Positions 27,998 through 37,619 of a DNA stretch of 64,000 nucleotides are shown here, piece by piece (the stretch's first letter is position 1; each line of letters starts with the position of its first letter). The position numbers were made by a program, and so were the translations under genes. Source of the DNA: Saccharopolyspora oryzae (GTDB taxonomy: Bacteria; Actinomycetota; Actinomycetes; Mycobacteriales; Pseudonocardiaceae); contig NZ_JAQGLA010000003.1 of assembly GCF_027853915.1 (NCBI RefSeq), positions 62,001-126,000 of the forward strand, read 5' to 3'. Below the pieces are notes generated by a model, which worked only from the letters and a program-made list of their open reading frames with translations, made no database searches and was not told the origin of the DNA.

Positions 27998-29275
27998 GTG
28001 GCGTTGTGGACCGTGCACGGCAACGGTCGACGCCTCGTGCGCGATGCCGTGGTGGCCTCCGAAGAGCGGCTGAGCTGGCCGTTGACCATCGGTTTCGGCG
28101 TCCAGCACCTGCTCGCGATGTTCGGCACAACGACGTTGGTGCCGCTGCTCACCGGGTTCCCGGTCGGCACCACGCTGCTGCTGTCAGGCCTCGGGACCCT
28201 GCTGTTCCTCCTGTTCACCCGCAACCGCGTGCCCAGCTACCTGGGTGCCTCGGTGGCCTTCGTGGTCCCGCTGAACGCCGCCGCGAAGGAGGCCGGAGCG
28301 ACTCCGGCCGCGCTGCTCGGCGGCATCGTCGTGGTCGGCATCGTGGTGTTCAGCGTCGGCGTGGCGGTCAAAGCGCTCGGCGTGCGGTTGCTGGAGACGG
28401 CGATGCCGCCGGTGGTGACCGGCGCGATCGTGCTGATGATCGGGTTGAGCCTCGCCCCGCAGTCGGTGTCGTCCTTCGACCAGCAGCGGGTGCCTGCCGC
28501 GCTGACCCTGGGCACGGTCGTGCTGCTGATCGTGATCAGCCGGGGTATGGCGGCGCGGATCGCGGTGCTGATCGGCGTGCTGGTCGGCTGGTGCTACGCC
28601 GCGATGTCCGGTCGGCTCGTGCCGGAGCGCCTCGCGGAGCTGGCCGACGCGCCCTGGGTCGGTCTGCCGCAGCTCATCGCGCCGCAGGTGCACGTCGCGG
28701 TGATGCCGTTCGTGCTGCCGCTGGTGATCGTGCTGGTCGCCGAGCACGTCGCGCACCTGAAAGCGGTGGCGGCGATGAGCGGGCGCGACCTCGACCCGCA
28801 CGTCGGCGATGCGCTGATCAGCGGCGGGCTGGCGACCACGCTGGCGGGGGCGGCCGGTGGATCGTCGCTGAGCAGCTACGCGCCGAACGTCGGCGTGATG
28901 GCGGCGACCCGGGTGTACTCCACGGCGGCCTGCATGGTGGCCGCGATCGCGGCGGTGGTGCTGTCGTTCTCGCCGAAGCTGGCGGCCCTGATCAACACCA
29001 TCCCGATGGGCGTGCTCGGCGGGGCGACGCTGGTGCTGTTCGGGATGCTGGCCCTGGTGGGCGTGCGGATCTGGCTGGACGCGCGGGTGGACTTCGCGGA
29101 CCCGGTGAACCTGGTGGTGCTGGGCACCGCGGTGATCGCCGGAGTCGGCGACCTGACGCTGCACGTCGGGGAGCTCCGCGTGACGGGCATCGTCTGGGGC
29201 TCGGTGGGCATCGTCCTGGTCTACCCGCTGCTGCGCAGCATCGCCGACAGCCGCAACCGGGCTCAAGAAGCCTGA
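27998..29275 (+). CDS. uraA: Uracil/xanthine permease (NCS2 family)
   Basis: 425 residues with about 12-14 membrane segments. NCS2 nucleobase:cation symporter features: FGVQHLLAMFGTTTLVP in the first helices, VAEHVAHLKAV with the conserved Glu and His, and SSLSSYAPNVGVMAATRV. It takes up uracil or a related base by proton symport. Which base cannot be settled by eye. GTG start with GGGGGAGG upstream; an AT-rich stretch near 27920-27945 may be the promoter. Its 3' end meets the LysE pseudogene with 3 bp between. Confidence 0.88.
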   Translation: MALWTVHGNGRRLVRDAVVASEERLSWPLTIGFGVQHLLAMFGTTTLVPLLTGFPVGTTLLLSGLGTLLFLLFTRNRVPSYLGASVAFVVPLNAAAKEAGATPAALLGGIVVVGIVVFSVGVAVKALGVRLLETAMPPVVTGAIVLMIGLSLAPQSVSSFDQQRVPAALTLGTVVLLIVISRGMAARIAVLIGVLVGWCYAAMSGRLVPERLAELADAPWVGLPQLIAPQVHVAVMPFVLPLVIVLVAEHVAHLKAVAAMSGRDLDPHVGDALISGGLATTLAGAAGGSSLSSYAPNVGVMAATRVYSTAACMVAAIAAVVLSFSPKLAALINTIPMGVLGGATLVLFGMLALVGVRIWLDARVDFADPVNLVVLGTAVIAGVGDLTLHVGELRVTGIVWGSVGIVLVYPLLRSIADSRNRAQEA

Positions 29276-29278
29276 CGG

Positions 29279-29913
29279 TCAGCCCTGGATCGCGAGCTTG
29301 AGGCCCAGACCGACCAGGACTGTCGCCGTGATCCGGTCCAGCCATGCGCGCACCCGGCGCCGCTGGAACAGCGCTCGTGCGCGGCCGGCGACCCACACCA
29401 GCGCGGTCGACCAGAGCAGGCCGATGGAGATGTGCGTGGCCACCAGCAGCGGACCCAGGTGAACGCGGCAGCGCCCGCGGGCAGGAACTGCGGCAGCAGG
29501 CTGATGTAGAACACGCCGACCTTGGGGTTGAGCAGGTTCGTGGTCAGCCCGGAGCGCAGCGCGGTCCAGCTCGTCAAGTTCGCCGGTGCGGCCGGAACGT
29601 CCTCGGTCTGCGCGACCTGGTTGCGCGGCAACGACTTCCAGAGCGCCGAACCGCCCAGCCACAGCAAGTACGCGGCACCGGCCACCCGCACGACGTCGTA
29701 GGCCAGCTGGGACGCGGTGAGCAGCGCGGTCAGCCCGGCGATGCTCGCGGTGCCCCAGACCAGGCAACCGAGGTTGATGCCGAGGAACGTCGCCACCCCG
29801 GCCCGGCGCCCGCCCAGCAGCGAGTGCCGGAGGATCAACATCGTGTCCAGCCCGGGCGTCAGCACTCCGATCACCGCGACCAGCGCAAAGGCAGTGAAAG
29901 TCGTCGTGCTCAC
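29279..29913 (-). pseudogene. LysE/RhtB-type amino-acid exporter, broken by a frameshift
   Basis: The first about 150 residues (MSTTTFTAFALVAVIGVLTPG to FYISLLPQFLPAGAAAFTWV) are a normal LysE/RhtB exporter. Near 29458-29460 the frame breaks. The natural continuation (LGPLLVATHISIGLLWSTAL to LVGLGLKLAIQG) is in the -1 frame and ends at 29279. Restoring one base (ACCCTGG instead of ACCTGG on the coding strand) gives a full-length protein of about 211 residues, the usual size. Either a true pseudogene or a base missing in the assembly. Confidence 0.8.
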
Positions 29914-30046
29914 GGTGCCGCCTCTCCGCGATTCACAGTGGTGGTTGCGTTCTGCTTGATCCTGCGGTTTCGCGGTTTCTTGTGGCTGGGTTGCGTCACG
30001 GTCCCCTGAGGTGCGGTTGAGCAGGGGTGGGGTTGGTGCAGGGGAC

Positions 30047-30874
30047 TCATTCGTCGTCGTCCTCGTCCACCTCGTCGTCCGCGCGTTGTTTGCGGCCGGC
30101 GCGGAGTGCGCGGGCGAGGACCAGGTTGAAGGCGAGCGCCACTTCTCGCGCGCCCGGCGTGCCCCACTGGTGGATCGGCATGCACGCGCCTTGGGCCTGC
30201 TGCACGGCCAAGCGGTCCGGCAGGGCGACGGGCATGACCAGCGGGCCGAAGATGTCGCGCAGTTCGTCGATGCGGAACTGGTGCTCGTGCGACCGAGGCC
30301 GCACCCGGTTCACGATCACGCCGAGCGGCTGCAGCTTCGGGTTGGTGGACTTGCGCTCGGCCTGCACCGCCTCGAAAGCCCGCTGCACGCCGGAAACCGC
30401 GAAGATCGTCGGTTCGGTCACCAGCAGCGCCCGGTCCGCGGCGACCAGCGCGGAGCGGGTCAGGCGGCCGAGCGAAGGCGGGCAGTCCAGCAGGACCAGC
30501 TGGTAGGGCAGCTCACCGTCCTCGATCAGACCGTCCAATGCGGACAGTGCGGTGGTCAGCCGGGACAGGTGCTCGTCGTCGTGGTGCCCGTTGTGGCTCT
30601 CGGCGTCCTCGGAACCGACCAGGACGTCGACCTCCTCGCCCCACGAGCTGCCGGTCACGGCCGCCCGCAACACCTCCGGGCTCGGATCGGCGAGCACATC
30701 GCTGAGCCCCTTGGCGGTCTCCGCGGGCTCCAGGCACGAGGTCGCGTTGCACTGCGGATCGAGGTCGACGACCAGCGTCCGAACGCCACGACGCATGGCG
30801 GCTGAGGCGAGACCGAGCACCACGGTCGTCTTCCCCACACCGCCTTTGAGGCTCAGCACTGCCACGGTCTGCAC
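30047..30874 (-). CDS. ParA/MinD-like ATPase (orphan)
   Basis: 275 residues from a GTG at 30874. The deviant Walker A KGGVGKTT is at residues 10-17, followed by VDLDPQCNATS and LLDCPPSLGRL, typical of the ParA family that positions DNA or protein cargo. The acidic tail (DDEVDEDDDE) is unusual. There is no ParB gene nearby, so this is an orphan ParA and its cargo is unknown. It is divergent from the methyltransferase gene with 177 bp between. Confidence 0.88.
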   Translation of the reverse strand: MQTVAVLSLKGGVGKTTVVLGLASAAMRRGVRTLVVDLDPQCNATSCLEPAETAKGLSDVLADPSPEVLRAAVTGSSWGEEVDVLVGSEDAESHNGHHDDEHLSRLTTALSALDGLIEDGELPYQLVLLDCPPSLGRLTRSALVAADRALLVTEPTIFAVSGVQRAFEAVQAERKSTNPKLQPLGVIVNRVRPRSHEHQFRIDELRDIFGPLVMPVALPDRLAVQQAQGACMPIHQWGTPGAREVALAFNLVLARALRAGRKQRADDEVDEDDDE

Positions 30875-31051
30875 GCACGTAGCCTACGTAACCCGAAACC
30901 GCCCAAGAACCAGTCCTGGGATTTCGCCGACCGATTCCACTGGTTGCTCCGCTCCGCGGTGCAAGTGGCGGAACCTCGGAGGCCGCCCGGCTGCCGGGAA
31001 CAGGGCTGGTCGGCTGAGAGGGGGCGGCGACCCGGCATTACGCTGCTAGGC

Positions 31052-31777
31052 ATGAGATCCGACGCCGTCCACCAGGTGCTGGAAACCGAACTCGCCGACG
31101 CCCGGCGGCGACGTGGCGGGGAACCGCCGCGCGTGCTCGACGTCGGTGGCGGCAGCGGGGTTTGGGCGGTGCCGCTGGCTTCCGCGGGATGCGCGGTGAC
31201 GGTGGTGGATCCGAGCCCGAACGCGCTGGCCACGCTCCAGCGGCGGGCCGACGACGCCGGGGTGGCCGACCGGATCACACCGCTGCAGGGAGACACGGAC
31301 GCGTTGTCGGCGCTGAGCCCGGAGGGCGGTGCGGACCTGGTGCTCGCGCACGGCCTGCTGGAGGTCGTCGACGACGTCGCAGCGGCGGTCTCCGCGCTGG
31401 CCGCCGCGACCGCGCCGGGCGGCGTGCTGTCCGTGCTGGTCGCCAACCGCTACGCGACGATCATCGCGCGGGCGCTGGCCGGCCGGGTCTCCGATGCGCT
31501 GCAGCTGCTCCAGGACGCCGACGGCCGGCTCGACGCCGCCTCGGACACCCTCCAGCGGCGGTTCGACGTCGACGGTCTCGAACAGGTGTTGACCGCCGGT
31601 GGGCTGAAGGTCGAGCTGATCCAGGGGCAGGCCGTGCTCAGCGATCTGGTGCCCGGCTCGGTGCTCGACAACAACCCGCGGGCGGCCGACGAGATGGCCG
31701 AACTGGAGCGGATCGCGGCCGTGCAGCCGCCGCTGCGCGACATCGCCACCCGCCTGCACGCCGTCGCCCGCGCCTGA
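31052..31777 (+). CDS. SAM-dependent methyltransferase
   Basis: 241 residues. Class I methyltransferase: glycine motif VLDVGGGSGVWAVPLA, acidic residue in VTVVDPSPNALATL, and post-motif ADLVLAHGLLEVV. The fold resembles the UbiE/SmtA-like group, but no substrate can be inferred. The ATG at 31052 fits the family length; the open frame upstream is not protein-like. It lies alone between the ParA gene and the DUF3040 gene. The 283 bp after it (31778-32060) show no gene. Confidence 0.85.
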   Translation: MRSDAVHQVLETELADARRRRGGEPPRVLDVGGGSGVWAVPLASAGCAVTVVDPSPNALATLQRRADDAGVADRITPLQGDTDALSALSPEGGADLVLAHGLLEVVDDVAAAVSALAAATAPGGVLSVLVANRYATIIARALAGRVSDALQLLQDADGRLDAASDTLQRRFDVDGLEQVLTAGGLKVELIQGQAVLSDLVPGSVLDNNPRAADEMAELERIAAVQPPLRDIATRLHAVARA

Positions 31778-32060
31778 TCGTCCGTCGCCCGGTGTGCCGC
31801 CTGGATCGGTCGCGGACCGCATATCGGCCGGGTGAGCTGGGACGATGCGTTCCGGGCGGGGAGCGGGCGCGACGAGATCGCTGCCCCGAGGGGATGATGT
31901 CGGCAACCTCGCACAGCTACCTGCCAGGACCGGGTAGTACTCGCGTCGCCGGAACCGTATCCTCAGTGGTGACGCCCCCAAGCGTTCGCCGGTCCCCAGC
32001 CGAGGTGAGTCGATCACTCCGGTCCGGCGCCACTGAGACCCCTGTGCCGGAGGAGGAGTC

Positions 32061-32477
32061 ATGCCACTCTCCGAGCACGAGCAGCGACAGCTCGAACAAA
32101 TCGAGCGCGCGCTCTACGCCGAGGACCCCAAGTTCGCCTCCACCGTGCGCGGAGGACGGCTGCAACGCCCATCCCGACGTCGTCGACTGCAGGGCATCGC
32201 AGTCTTCGTGCTGGGGTTGGCCTTGCTGGTCATCGGTGCGGTGATCCCGGCTCTGCGGCCGGCCGACATCCCCGTGTTGAGCGTGGTCGGCTTCCTCGTG
32301 ATGTTCGGCGGAGCAGTGATCGTCCTGTCCGCGTTGCGCGGAGGTGGGGACGACAACGAACCGGTGCCGGAGAACGGTGGTGGGCGCCCGAAGCGGGGCT
32401 CGAACCGCGGCAGCGCCGGACGGAGCTCCTTCGCCCAGCGCATGGAAGAACGCTTCCGCAAACGCTTCGAGCAGTAA
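32061..32477 (+). CDS. DUF3040 membrane protein
   Basis: 138 residues. The N-terminus MPLSEHEQRQLEQIERALYAEDPKFAS is the hallmark of DUF3040. Two membrane helices (about 45-63 and 70-90) follow, then a basic tail rich in Gly, Arg and Ser. The same family member (Rv2169c type) lies just upstream of the division cluster in mycobacteria. Function is unknown, though the position suggests a link with wall synthesis or division. GGAGGAG lies before the ATG, and a strong terminator follows. Confidence 0.88.
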   Translation: MPLSEHEQRQLEQIERALYAEDPKFASTVRGGRLQRPSRRRRLQGIAVFVLGLALLVIGAVIPALRPADIPVLSVVGFLVMFGGAVIVLSALRGGGDDNEPVPENGGGRPKRGSNRGSAGRSSFAQRMEERFRKRFEQ

Positions 32478-32489
32478 GACCTCCGAACG

Positions 32490-32534
32490 AGCGATGATCG
32501 CCGCCAGGCCACGCACCTGGCGGCGATCATCGCT
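32490..32534. terminator. Strong 19-bp hairpin between convergent genes
   Basis: Perfect 19-bp arms (32490-32508 AGCGATGATCGCCGCCAGG; 32516-32534 its reverse complement) around a 7-bp loop, 12 bp after the DUF3040 stop. It faces the 3' end of the transglutaminase operon and probably stops both. Confidence 0.85.
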
Positions 32535-32550
32535 TCGTGCTGCCCGGACC

Positions 32551-32594
32551 CCGTGAGCACTTCGTGGTGCTCTGGCCCCGGAAAGTGCTCACGG
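32551..32594. repeat. Palindromic repeat, copy 4 (diverged)
   Basis: Arms CCGTGAGCACTT (32551-32562) and AAGTGCTCACGG (32583-32594) are identical to the outer arms of the copies at 12375 and 17815, but the centre differs and pairs less well. It follows another hairpin directly and lies between convergent genes. Confidence 0.65.
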
Positions 32595-32654
32595 CCCACC
32601 ACCTGCCGAAATGCCGCCCGTACAGCCAGGTTCGGACTTCCGCGCCACCGCGGG

Positions 32655-34904
32655 TCAGGGCTGGGGGCGGAGGAGCTGCAGGACCGAGCGGGGGAAGGCT
32701 CGGGAGCGGAGGTCGAGCGGGCTCGCCCGGCGGAGGCTGTCGAGGACGGTCCGCAGCGTTTCCGGCAGGGACTCGTCGGACCGGCCGTTCGCCGAGTACC
32801 ACTCGCGTTCGACCGCCACGACCAGCGCCCGCATCGCCTTCGCCCCGGACTCGTCGAGGGCGTGGTGCTCGAGCAGCTTCGTCGCGACCTGGCGGGCCGT
32901 GTCCGTCGCGGCCGGCTGAGCTCCGCGGTCCCGGAACTCGTCGAGCACTTCCTGCCAGGCCAAACCGGCCGATCCCGCCGCTCCGCCGGAGATCGCGCGC
33001 ACGCGCTGCCGCCGCCGCACCTCGCGCACCACGGCCGGAGCCGCGAGCAGCGCGAGGGCGAGGACCAGGACGCCGATGGCGATCGGCCACGGGTTGCTCT
33101 GCTCGGTCTCCCGCGGATCCACCGGGGCCGGGCGGGCGCCCTGGTCGTCCTGCGGGCCGCCGCCGGGGGTGGAACCGTCGGTGGGCGGCGTGCTCGGCTG
33201 CGCCGGGTCGGGGGCCGACGACGGCTGCTGGGCCGGGTGCAGCTCGCTGTTCAGGTACTGCGGCAGCGCGGACCGGCCGTCGCTGAGCGGCGTCGGGTCG
33301 AAGGTCTGCCAGCCCCAGCCGGGGAAGTAGGCCTCCACCCAGGCGTGCGCGTCCTCGGTGGTGATCACCCGCTCGTCGCCCTGCCGGTAGCCCGCGGTGA
33401 ACCCGATGGCCACCCGCGACGGGATGCCGACCGCGCGCAGCAGGGCCGCCATCGACGAGGCGTACTGCTCGCAGAACCCGCGCTTGCCGCGGAAGAGGAA
33501 CTCCGAGAGCGCGTCGCCGCCGCCCGCCGGGGCGGTCTGCAGGTCGTAGCGGAACCCGTTGCTCGGATCGGTGAAGTACCGGTTGAGCGCGACCGCCTTG
33601 TCGAACTCGGTGCCCGCGTCCGCGGTCAGCCGCTGCGCCAGGTCGGTGACCTGCGGTGGGATCCCCGTGGTGTCCAGGTACTCCGGCGCCACCCGCATCG
33701 GGCCCCGCGCATCGCGCAGCTGCTCCGGGGTCGGCTTGGGCACGACCAGCTGCTGGACGTAGGGGCGGCTCTCCTGGTTGGTCTGGGTGAAGACGATCCC
33801 GGAGGCCGGGTCGTAGCGCCAGTTCACGCCCATCCCGGACAGGAAGCGCGGCACGCCGAACACCGGCAGCCACGGGTCCCGGTAGCCGATGGGCTGGATC
33901 TCGACCCGCTGGGCGTCGCCCTCGCCGATGTCGGTGCCCTCCGGCAGCGGGAGCTGGGCGTTGGCCTCGACGCCCTGCGTCAGGCCCTCCAGCTCCCAGC
34001 CGCGCTCCGGGTCGAACTTGCGCAGCGTCAACGCGCGCAGGTACGTCGGCTCCTTCAGGCCGCGGACGCGGAAGAGCTCCACCTCCTTGTCCCGGTTGAG
34101 CTGGCCGCGCAGCGAGGTGAACGGCTGCAGCCCTATCCCGTCGGTCCCGCCGAACTGCTCGGGCACCGATCCGGGCAACCGGCCCTCGGTTCCGACGCCG
34201 GTGAACACCACGCCGGTGAGCAGCGCGATCACCCCGGCCGTCCCGGCCACCGCGGTGCTGGTGGGGCCGAACAGGGCGCGCGTGACCTGCTCGCGGTCCT
34301 CGTGCCTGCGCCACCGGCGGTGCTGACCGCCCGAGGCGAGCAGCACGGCGAAGCCGACGCCACCGGCGACGAAGGTCCACCACGGCAGCATGGTGTCGGA
34401 CAGCGATGCGGGGATCGCGAACACGCACAGCAGCAGCAAGCCGCTGACCGCCGGGCTGCGCAGACCCACCACGACCAGGTCGACGACGATCGCGACCAAG
34501 CCCAGCCCCAGGCAGACCAGGGCCTGCAGGGCGGGCTCGGCGGGGACCGGTGGAACACCGGTGCGCACCACGTCAGCAGCACCGGACAGCAGCTCGCCGA
34601 GCTCGGAGATCGCGGCCGGTCCGGGCAGCAGTCCGAGCACGGCGTGCTCGGCGAACTGGGAGCTGAGCACCACCAGCACCCCGGCCACCTGGGTGGAGGC
34701 GGTCGCGTAGAGCGGCCAGTGCAGCCGTCGCCCCAGCACCCCGAGGGCTGCCACGACGACGACCACGAGCAGCGCGGGGAACACCCACCGGCTGTCGGCC
34801 AGCACCCCGGCGAACGACGTCGACGCGCACAGCACCGAGAAGGCAGCGGCGGCCGTGGCCACCAGCGACGTGTCGATCGCGGCCACCATCCGGCGCTCGG
34901 TCAC
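32655..34904 (-). CDS. TgpA-type membrane transglutaminase-like protein
   Basis: About 749 residues. Six or so membrane helices (about 5-215) are followed by a large outer domain with a transglutaminase core: Cys478 in RGFCEQYASS, His520 in DAHAWVEAYF, Asp536 in TFDPTP, all present. A Pro/Ser/Gly-rich linker, one more membrane helix and a C-terminal cytoplasmic DUF4129-like helical part complete it. The GTG at 34904 overlaps the DUF58 stop. Together with DUF58 and MoxR it is a common envelope operon; the substrate is unknown. Confidence 0.9.
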   Translation of the reverse strand: MTERRMVAAIDTSLVATAAAAFSVLCASTSFAGVLADSRWVFPALLVVVVVAALGVLGRRLHWPLYATASTQVAGVLVVLSSQFAEHAVLGLLPGPAAISELGELLSGAADVVRTGVPPVPAEPALQALVCLGLGLVAIVVDLVVVGLRSPAVSGLLLLCVFAIPASLSDTMLPWWTFVAGGVGFAVLLASGGQHRRWRRHEDREQVTRALFGPTSTAVAGTAGVIALLTGVVFTGVGTEGRLPGSVPEQFGGTDGIGLQPFTSLRGQLNRDKEVELFRVRGLKEPTYLRALTLRKFDPERGWELEGLTQGVEANAQLPLPEGTDIGEGDAQRVEIQPIGYRDPWLPVFGVPRFLSGMGVNWRYDPASGIVFTQTNQESRPYVQQLVVPKPTPEQLRDARGPMRVAPEYLDTTGIPPQVTDLAQRLTADAGTEFDKAVALNRYFTDPSNGFRYDLQTAPAGGGDALSEFLFRGKRGFCEQYASSMAALLRAVGIPSRVAIGFTAGYRQGDERVITTEDAHAWVEAYFPGWGWQTFDPTPLSDGRSALPQYLNSELHPAQQPSSAPDPAQPSTPPTDGSTPGGGPQDDQGARPAPVDPRETEQSNPWPIAIGVLVLALALLAAPAVVREVRRRQRVRAISGGAAGSAGLAWQEVLDEFRDRGAQPAATDTARQVATKLLEHHALDESGAKAMRALVVAVEREWYSANGRSDESLPETLRTVLDSLRRASPLDLRSRAFPRSVLQLLRPQP

Positions 34905-36145
34905 GGCAGCACCTCCGATTCCGGCGCGGTGGAGGTGCGGCACAGGTCCTGCCAGATCTCGCCGATCGAGGTGTTCGGGCCGGACGCGACGACCGCGGTC
35001 CAGCCCGCCGCGCGCAGCCTACGGGCGGCCGGTTGCGGGTCGTAGCCGCCGTCGCCGTTCCAGGCGCCGACGTCGAGCAGCACCACGAGGCTGCGGGTCT
35101 CCTGCGGGCGGAGCTTGGTCAGCTCGTCCACCGCCGCGGGCGTGGCCTCGCCCAGCACCGCGATCAGCTCCTGCCCGGAACCGGGGTCGTGGCTGAACAC
35201 CAGGTCGCGCTGAGACGACGCGCGCACCGCCGCCAGCGCGTCCAGCACCGCGTCGTCGTACCCGTCGCCGGAGGTCGCAGCACCGGCGGCCAGCTGCGCG
35301 CCGTCCTCGGTGCTCACCTGCACCTGCTGCCCGTGCTGGTGCAGGTGCAGGCAGAAGCTGGCCACCGCGGAGACCGCCCACTCCAGGCTGCTGCGCGCGC
35401 CGCTGCCGCGGTGCGCCGCCGAGCGCCGGTCGAGCAGCACCGTCACGCCTGCGTGCCAGGGGCGTTCCTCGACGCGCACCATCAGCTCGTCGCGGCGCGC
35501 GGTGGACTTCCAGTGCACGCGGCGGATGTCGTCGCCGTGCCGGTACTGCCGCACCACCGCGTCGTCCTCGCCGTGCCCGGCGCGCAGCCGGGTCGCGCCG
35601 TCCTCGCCGGTGCCCAGCCCGGAACCGGCGGGCAGCCCGTTCAGCGCGACGACCTCCGGCACCGCGACGAGCCGGCTGCGACCGGCCAGCTCCCGCTCGA
35701 ACTCGGCCAGCCCGAAGGGGTCGTCGATGCTGGTGCGCAGCGGCCCGATCTGGTGGACGCCGCGCAGCACCGGCGACACCGGGTACTCCAGGACCGCGCC
35801 GCCGTGCTTGGGCACCGCCTCCAGCTGGAACCGGTGCCGCCCGCCGAGCGCGTGGGGCGTGTTGTCCTCCAGCATCAGCCCGCCGATCGGCATCCGGCCG
35901 CTGGCGGAGACGTGCAGCTGGACGGTGGCCCGGCCACCGACCGGGATCCGCGCGGGCACCACTTCGCGCCGGGCGGCGACGCCGAACCGGGTTCGGCTGG
36001 TGAGCAGCAGGGCCAGCAGCGGCAGCGCGATCACGAACGCCGAGACCCGCAGGAGGTCCCGCTCGTCGAGGACCAGCGCGCAGATGCCGGCGGCCACGCC
36101 CGCCGCCAACAAGCAGCGCCCGCGGATGGTCAGGCCGGAGAGCAT
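34901..36145 (-). CDS. DUF58 domain-containing protein
   Basis: 414 residues. Two N-terminal membrane helices (about 8-45) are followed by a beta-rich segment and the DUF58 signature (RQYRHGDDIRRVHWKSTARR, then ELMVRVEE), which opens a von Willebrand A-like domain. DUF58 proteins pair with MoxR ATPases, which are thought to act as chaperones for them. It starts 2 bp after the moxR stop and overlaps the transglutaminase start by 4 bp, so translation is coupled. Confidence 0.9.
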   Translation of the reverse strand: MLSGLTIRGRCLLAAGVAAGICALVLDERDLLRVSAFVIALPLLALLLTSRTRFGVAARREVVPARIPVGGRATVQLHVSASGRMPIGGLMLEDNTPHALGGRHRFQLEAVPKHGGAVLEYPVSPVLRGVHQIGPLRTSIDDPFGLAEFERELAGRSRLVAVPEVVALNGLPAGSGLGTGEDGATRLRAGHGEDDAVVRQYRHGDDIRRVHWKSTARRDELMVRVEERPWHAGVTVLLDRRSAAHRGSGARSSLEWAVSAVASFCLHLHQHGQQVQVSTEDGAQLAAGAATSGDGYDDAVLDALAAVRASSQRDLVFSHDPGSGQELIAVLGEATPAAVDELTKLRPQETRSLVVLLDVGAWNGDGGYDPQPAARRLRAAGWTAVVASGPNTSIGEIWQDLCRTSTAPESEVLP

Positions 36146-36147
36146 CC

Positions 36148-37176
36148 TTACCTGCGTTCGCGTTCGGTGTCGCCGCGCGGCACCGGAGTCCGGCTCAGCA
36201 GCTGGCGCACCAGTTCGGTCGTCGAGCGGCGCGCGGCGCGGGCCTCGCTGGTCAGCACCAGCCGGTGGGCCAGCACCGGGATCGCGACCGCCTGCACGTC
36301 GTCGGGGATCGCGAAGTCGCGCCCGGCCAGCGCGGCCTGCGCGCGAGCGGCCCGCACCAGCTGCAGCGTCGACCGGGGCGAGGCGCCCAGCCGCAGCTCG
36401 GGCAGCTGGCGGGTCGCGGTCACCAGCGCGACCGCGTAGCGGCGGATCTCGCTGGAGACGTGCACCTCGCGCACGGCTCGCAGCAGGTTCTGCACCTCGG
36501 CGCCGTCGGCGACCGGGCGCAGGTCGGCCAGCGGGTCGTGCCCGGCGTGGTCGTCGACCATCGCCAGCTCGGCCTCGACGTCCGGGTAGCCGATCGACAC
36601 CCGGGCGGTGAAGCGGTCCCGCTGGGCTTCCGGCAGCGCGTAGGTGCCTTCCATCTCGATCGGGTTCTGGGTGGCGATGACCATGAACGGCGAGCTCAGC
36701 GGGTAGGTCTCGCCGTCGACGGTGACCTGCTTCTCCTCCATGCACTCCAGCAGCGCGGACTGCGTCTTGGGGGAGGCGCGGTTGATCTCGTCGCCGACCA
36801 CCACGTTGGCGAACACCGGACCGGGGCGGAACTCGAAGTTCTCGGTCTGCCGGTTGTACACCGACACGCCGGTGATGTCGCTGGGCAGCAGGTCGGGGGT
36901 GAACTGGATGCGGCTCACCGTGCAGTCGATGGACTTGGCCAGCGCCTTGGCCAGCGAGGTCTTGCCGACCCCGGGCACGTCCTCGACCAGCAGGTGGCCT
37001 TCGGCGAGCATGGTGACCAGCGCCACCCGGACCACCTCGGGCTTGCCCACCAGCACCTGCTCCACGTTCGCGGCGATGCGCTGAACGGTGCTGTGCAGCT
37101 GGTCCACGTCGGGCTTCTCCGGCGAGTCGCCGTCGTCGGTCGCCGGGGCACCGGACAGCTCAGTCCTGGGCGTCAC
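36148..37176 (-). CDS. moxR: MoxR-family AAA+ ATPase
   Basis: About 342 residues from a GTG at 37176 with a near-ideal AGGAGGTG site; the open frame upstream is not protein-like. Walker A is in EDVPGVGKTS (66-74), the Walker B region in VVVGDEINRA, and the MoxR motif EMEGTYALPEAQRDRF is present. It is probably a chaperone-like ATPase that activates the DUF58 partner. First gene of the moxR-DUF58-TgpA operon, transcribed away from mraZ. Confidence 0.92.
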   Translation of the reverse strand: MTPRTELSGAPATDDGDSPEKPDVDQLHSTVQRIAANVEQVLVGKPEVVRVALVTMLAEGHLLVEDVPGVGKTSLAKALAKSIDCTVSRIQFTPDLLPSDITGVSVYNRQTENFEFRPGPVFANVVVGDEINRASPKTQSALLECMEEKQVTVDGETYPLSSPFMVIATQNPIEMEGTYALPEAQRDRFTARVSIGYPDVEAELAMVDDHAGHDPLADLRPVADGAEVQNLLRAVREVHVSSEIRRYAVALVTATRQLPELRLGASPRSTLQLVRAARAQAALAGRDFAIPDDVQAVAIPVLAHRLVLTSEARAARRSTTELVRQLLSRTPVPRGDTERERR

Positions 37177-37591
37177 GCCACCTCCTGGTCGTCGCGGTGC
37201 CCGGGGAGGCCCGAGCGGGTTTCCACCGCCACTCGCGGGGCGCCCGCACGAGCGGGAAGCGCGCGAGTGCCGCTCAAGACGCCTCCATGTGCTCTGCCGG
37301 GCAGACCCCGCACCCGGTGCTCGGCCGATGGCAGGTCCGGGGCGGCGTGCACGTGCAGTGTGCCAAACCGGTGGGGTCCGGCGGGACACCCGCACCGATG
37401 CGGTGCCGGCCGCCCCACTCCTCCCCACCGATCGGTCGAGATCGGGGTCCGGGCGGGACGGGCACTGAGCATAACCGCGCACCCGAAGGGGTTGATCAAG
37501 GTCGGCCCTGCGAAACCCCCCACTTCGGACCCACCGGGCACTACCTGCGCAAACGGGGTCGGCGGGGGTTGCCGGGACGGGGTGATTCGTG
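37177..37591. other. Divergent intergenic region between moxR and mraZ, upstream half
   Basis: No gene is supported. It must hold the moxR promoter. A weak minus-strand candidate is TTGATC (37494-37499 on the complement) with TATGCT (37468-37473), but the 20-bp spacer is too long to be convincing. The mraZ promoter and operator begin at 37592. Confidence 0.3.
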
Positions 37592-37619
37592 TTGACGGTG
37601 GAGCGAAGTGGGGTACTGT
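37592..37619 (+). promoter_or_regulatory. mraZ (dcw cluster) promoter
   Basis: -35 TTGACG (37592-37597), 16-bp spacer, -10 TACTGT (37614-37619), a good match for the principal sigma factor. The -10 lies inside the MraZ operator. The leader to the mraZ ATG is about 155 nt long. Confidence 0.65.

Noticed and set aside
29279-29767. A separate small gene downstream in the LysE region
   Set aside because: Its only protein-like part is the C-terminal third of LysE in a shifted frame, so it belongs to the broken exporter gene.
30047-30874. A chromosome-partition ParAB locus or replication origin
   Set aside because: No ParB gene, no parS-like site seen, and none of the usual origin neighbours (dnaA, dnaN, gidB) is present.
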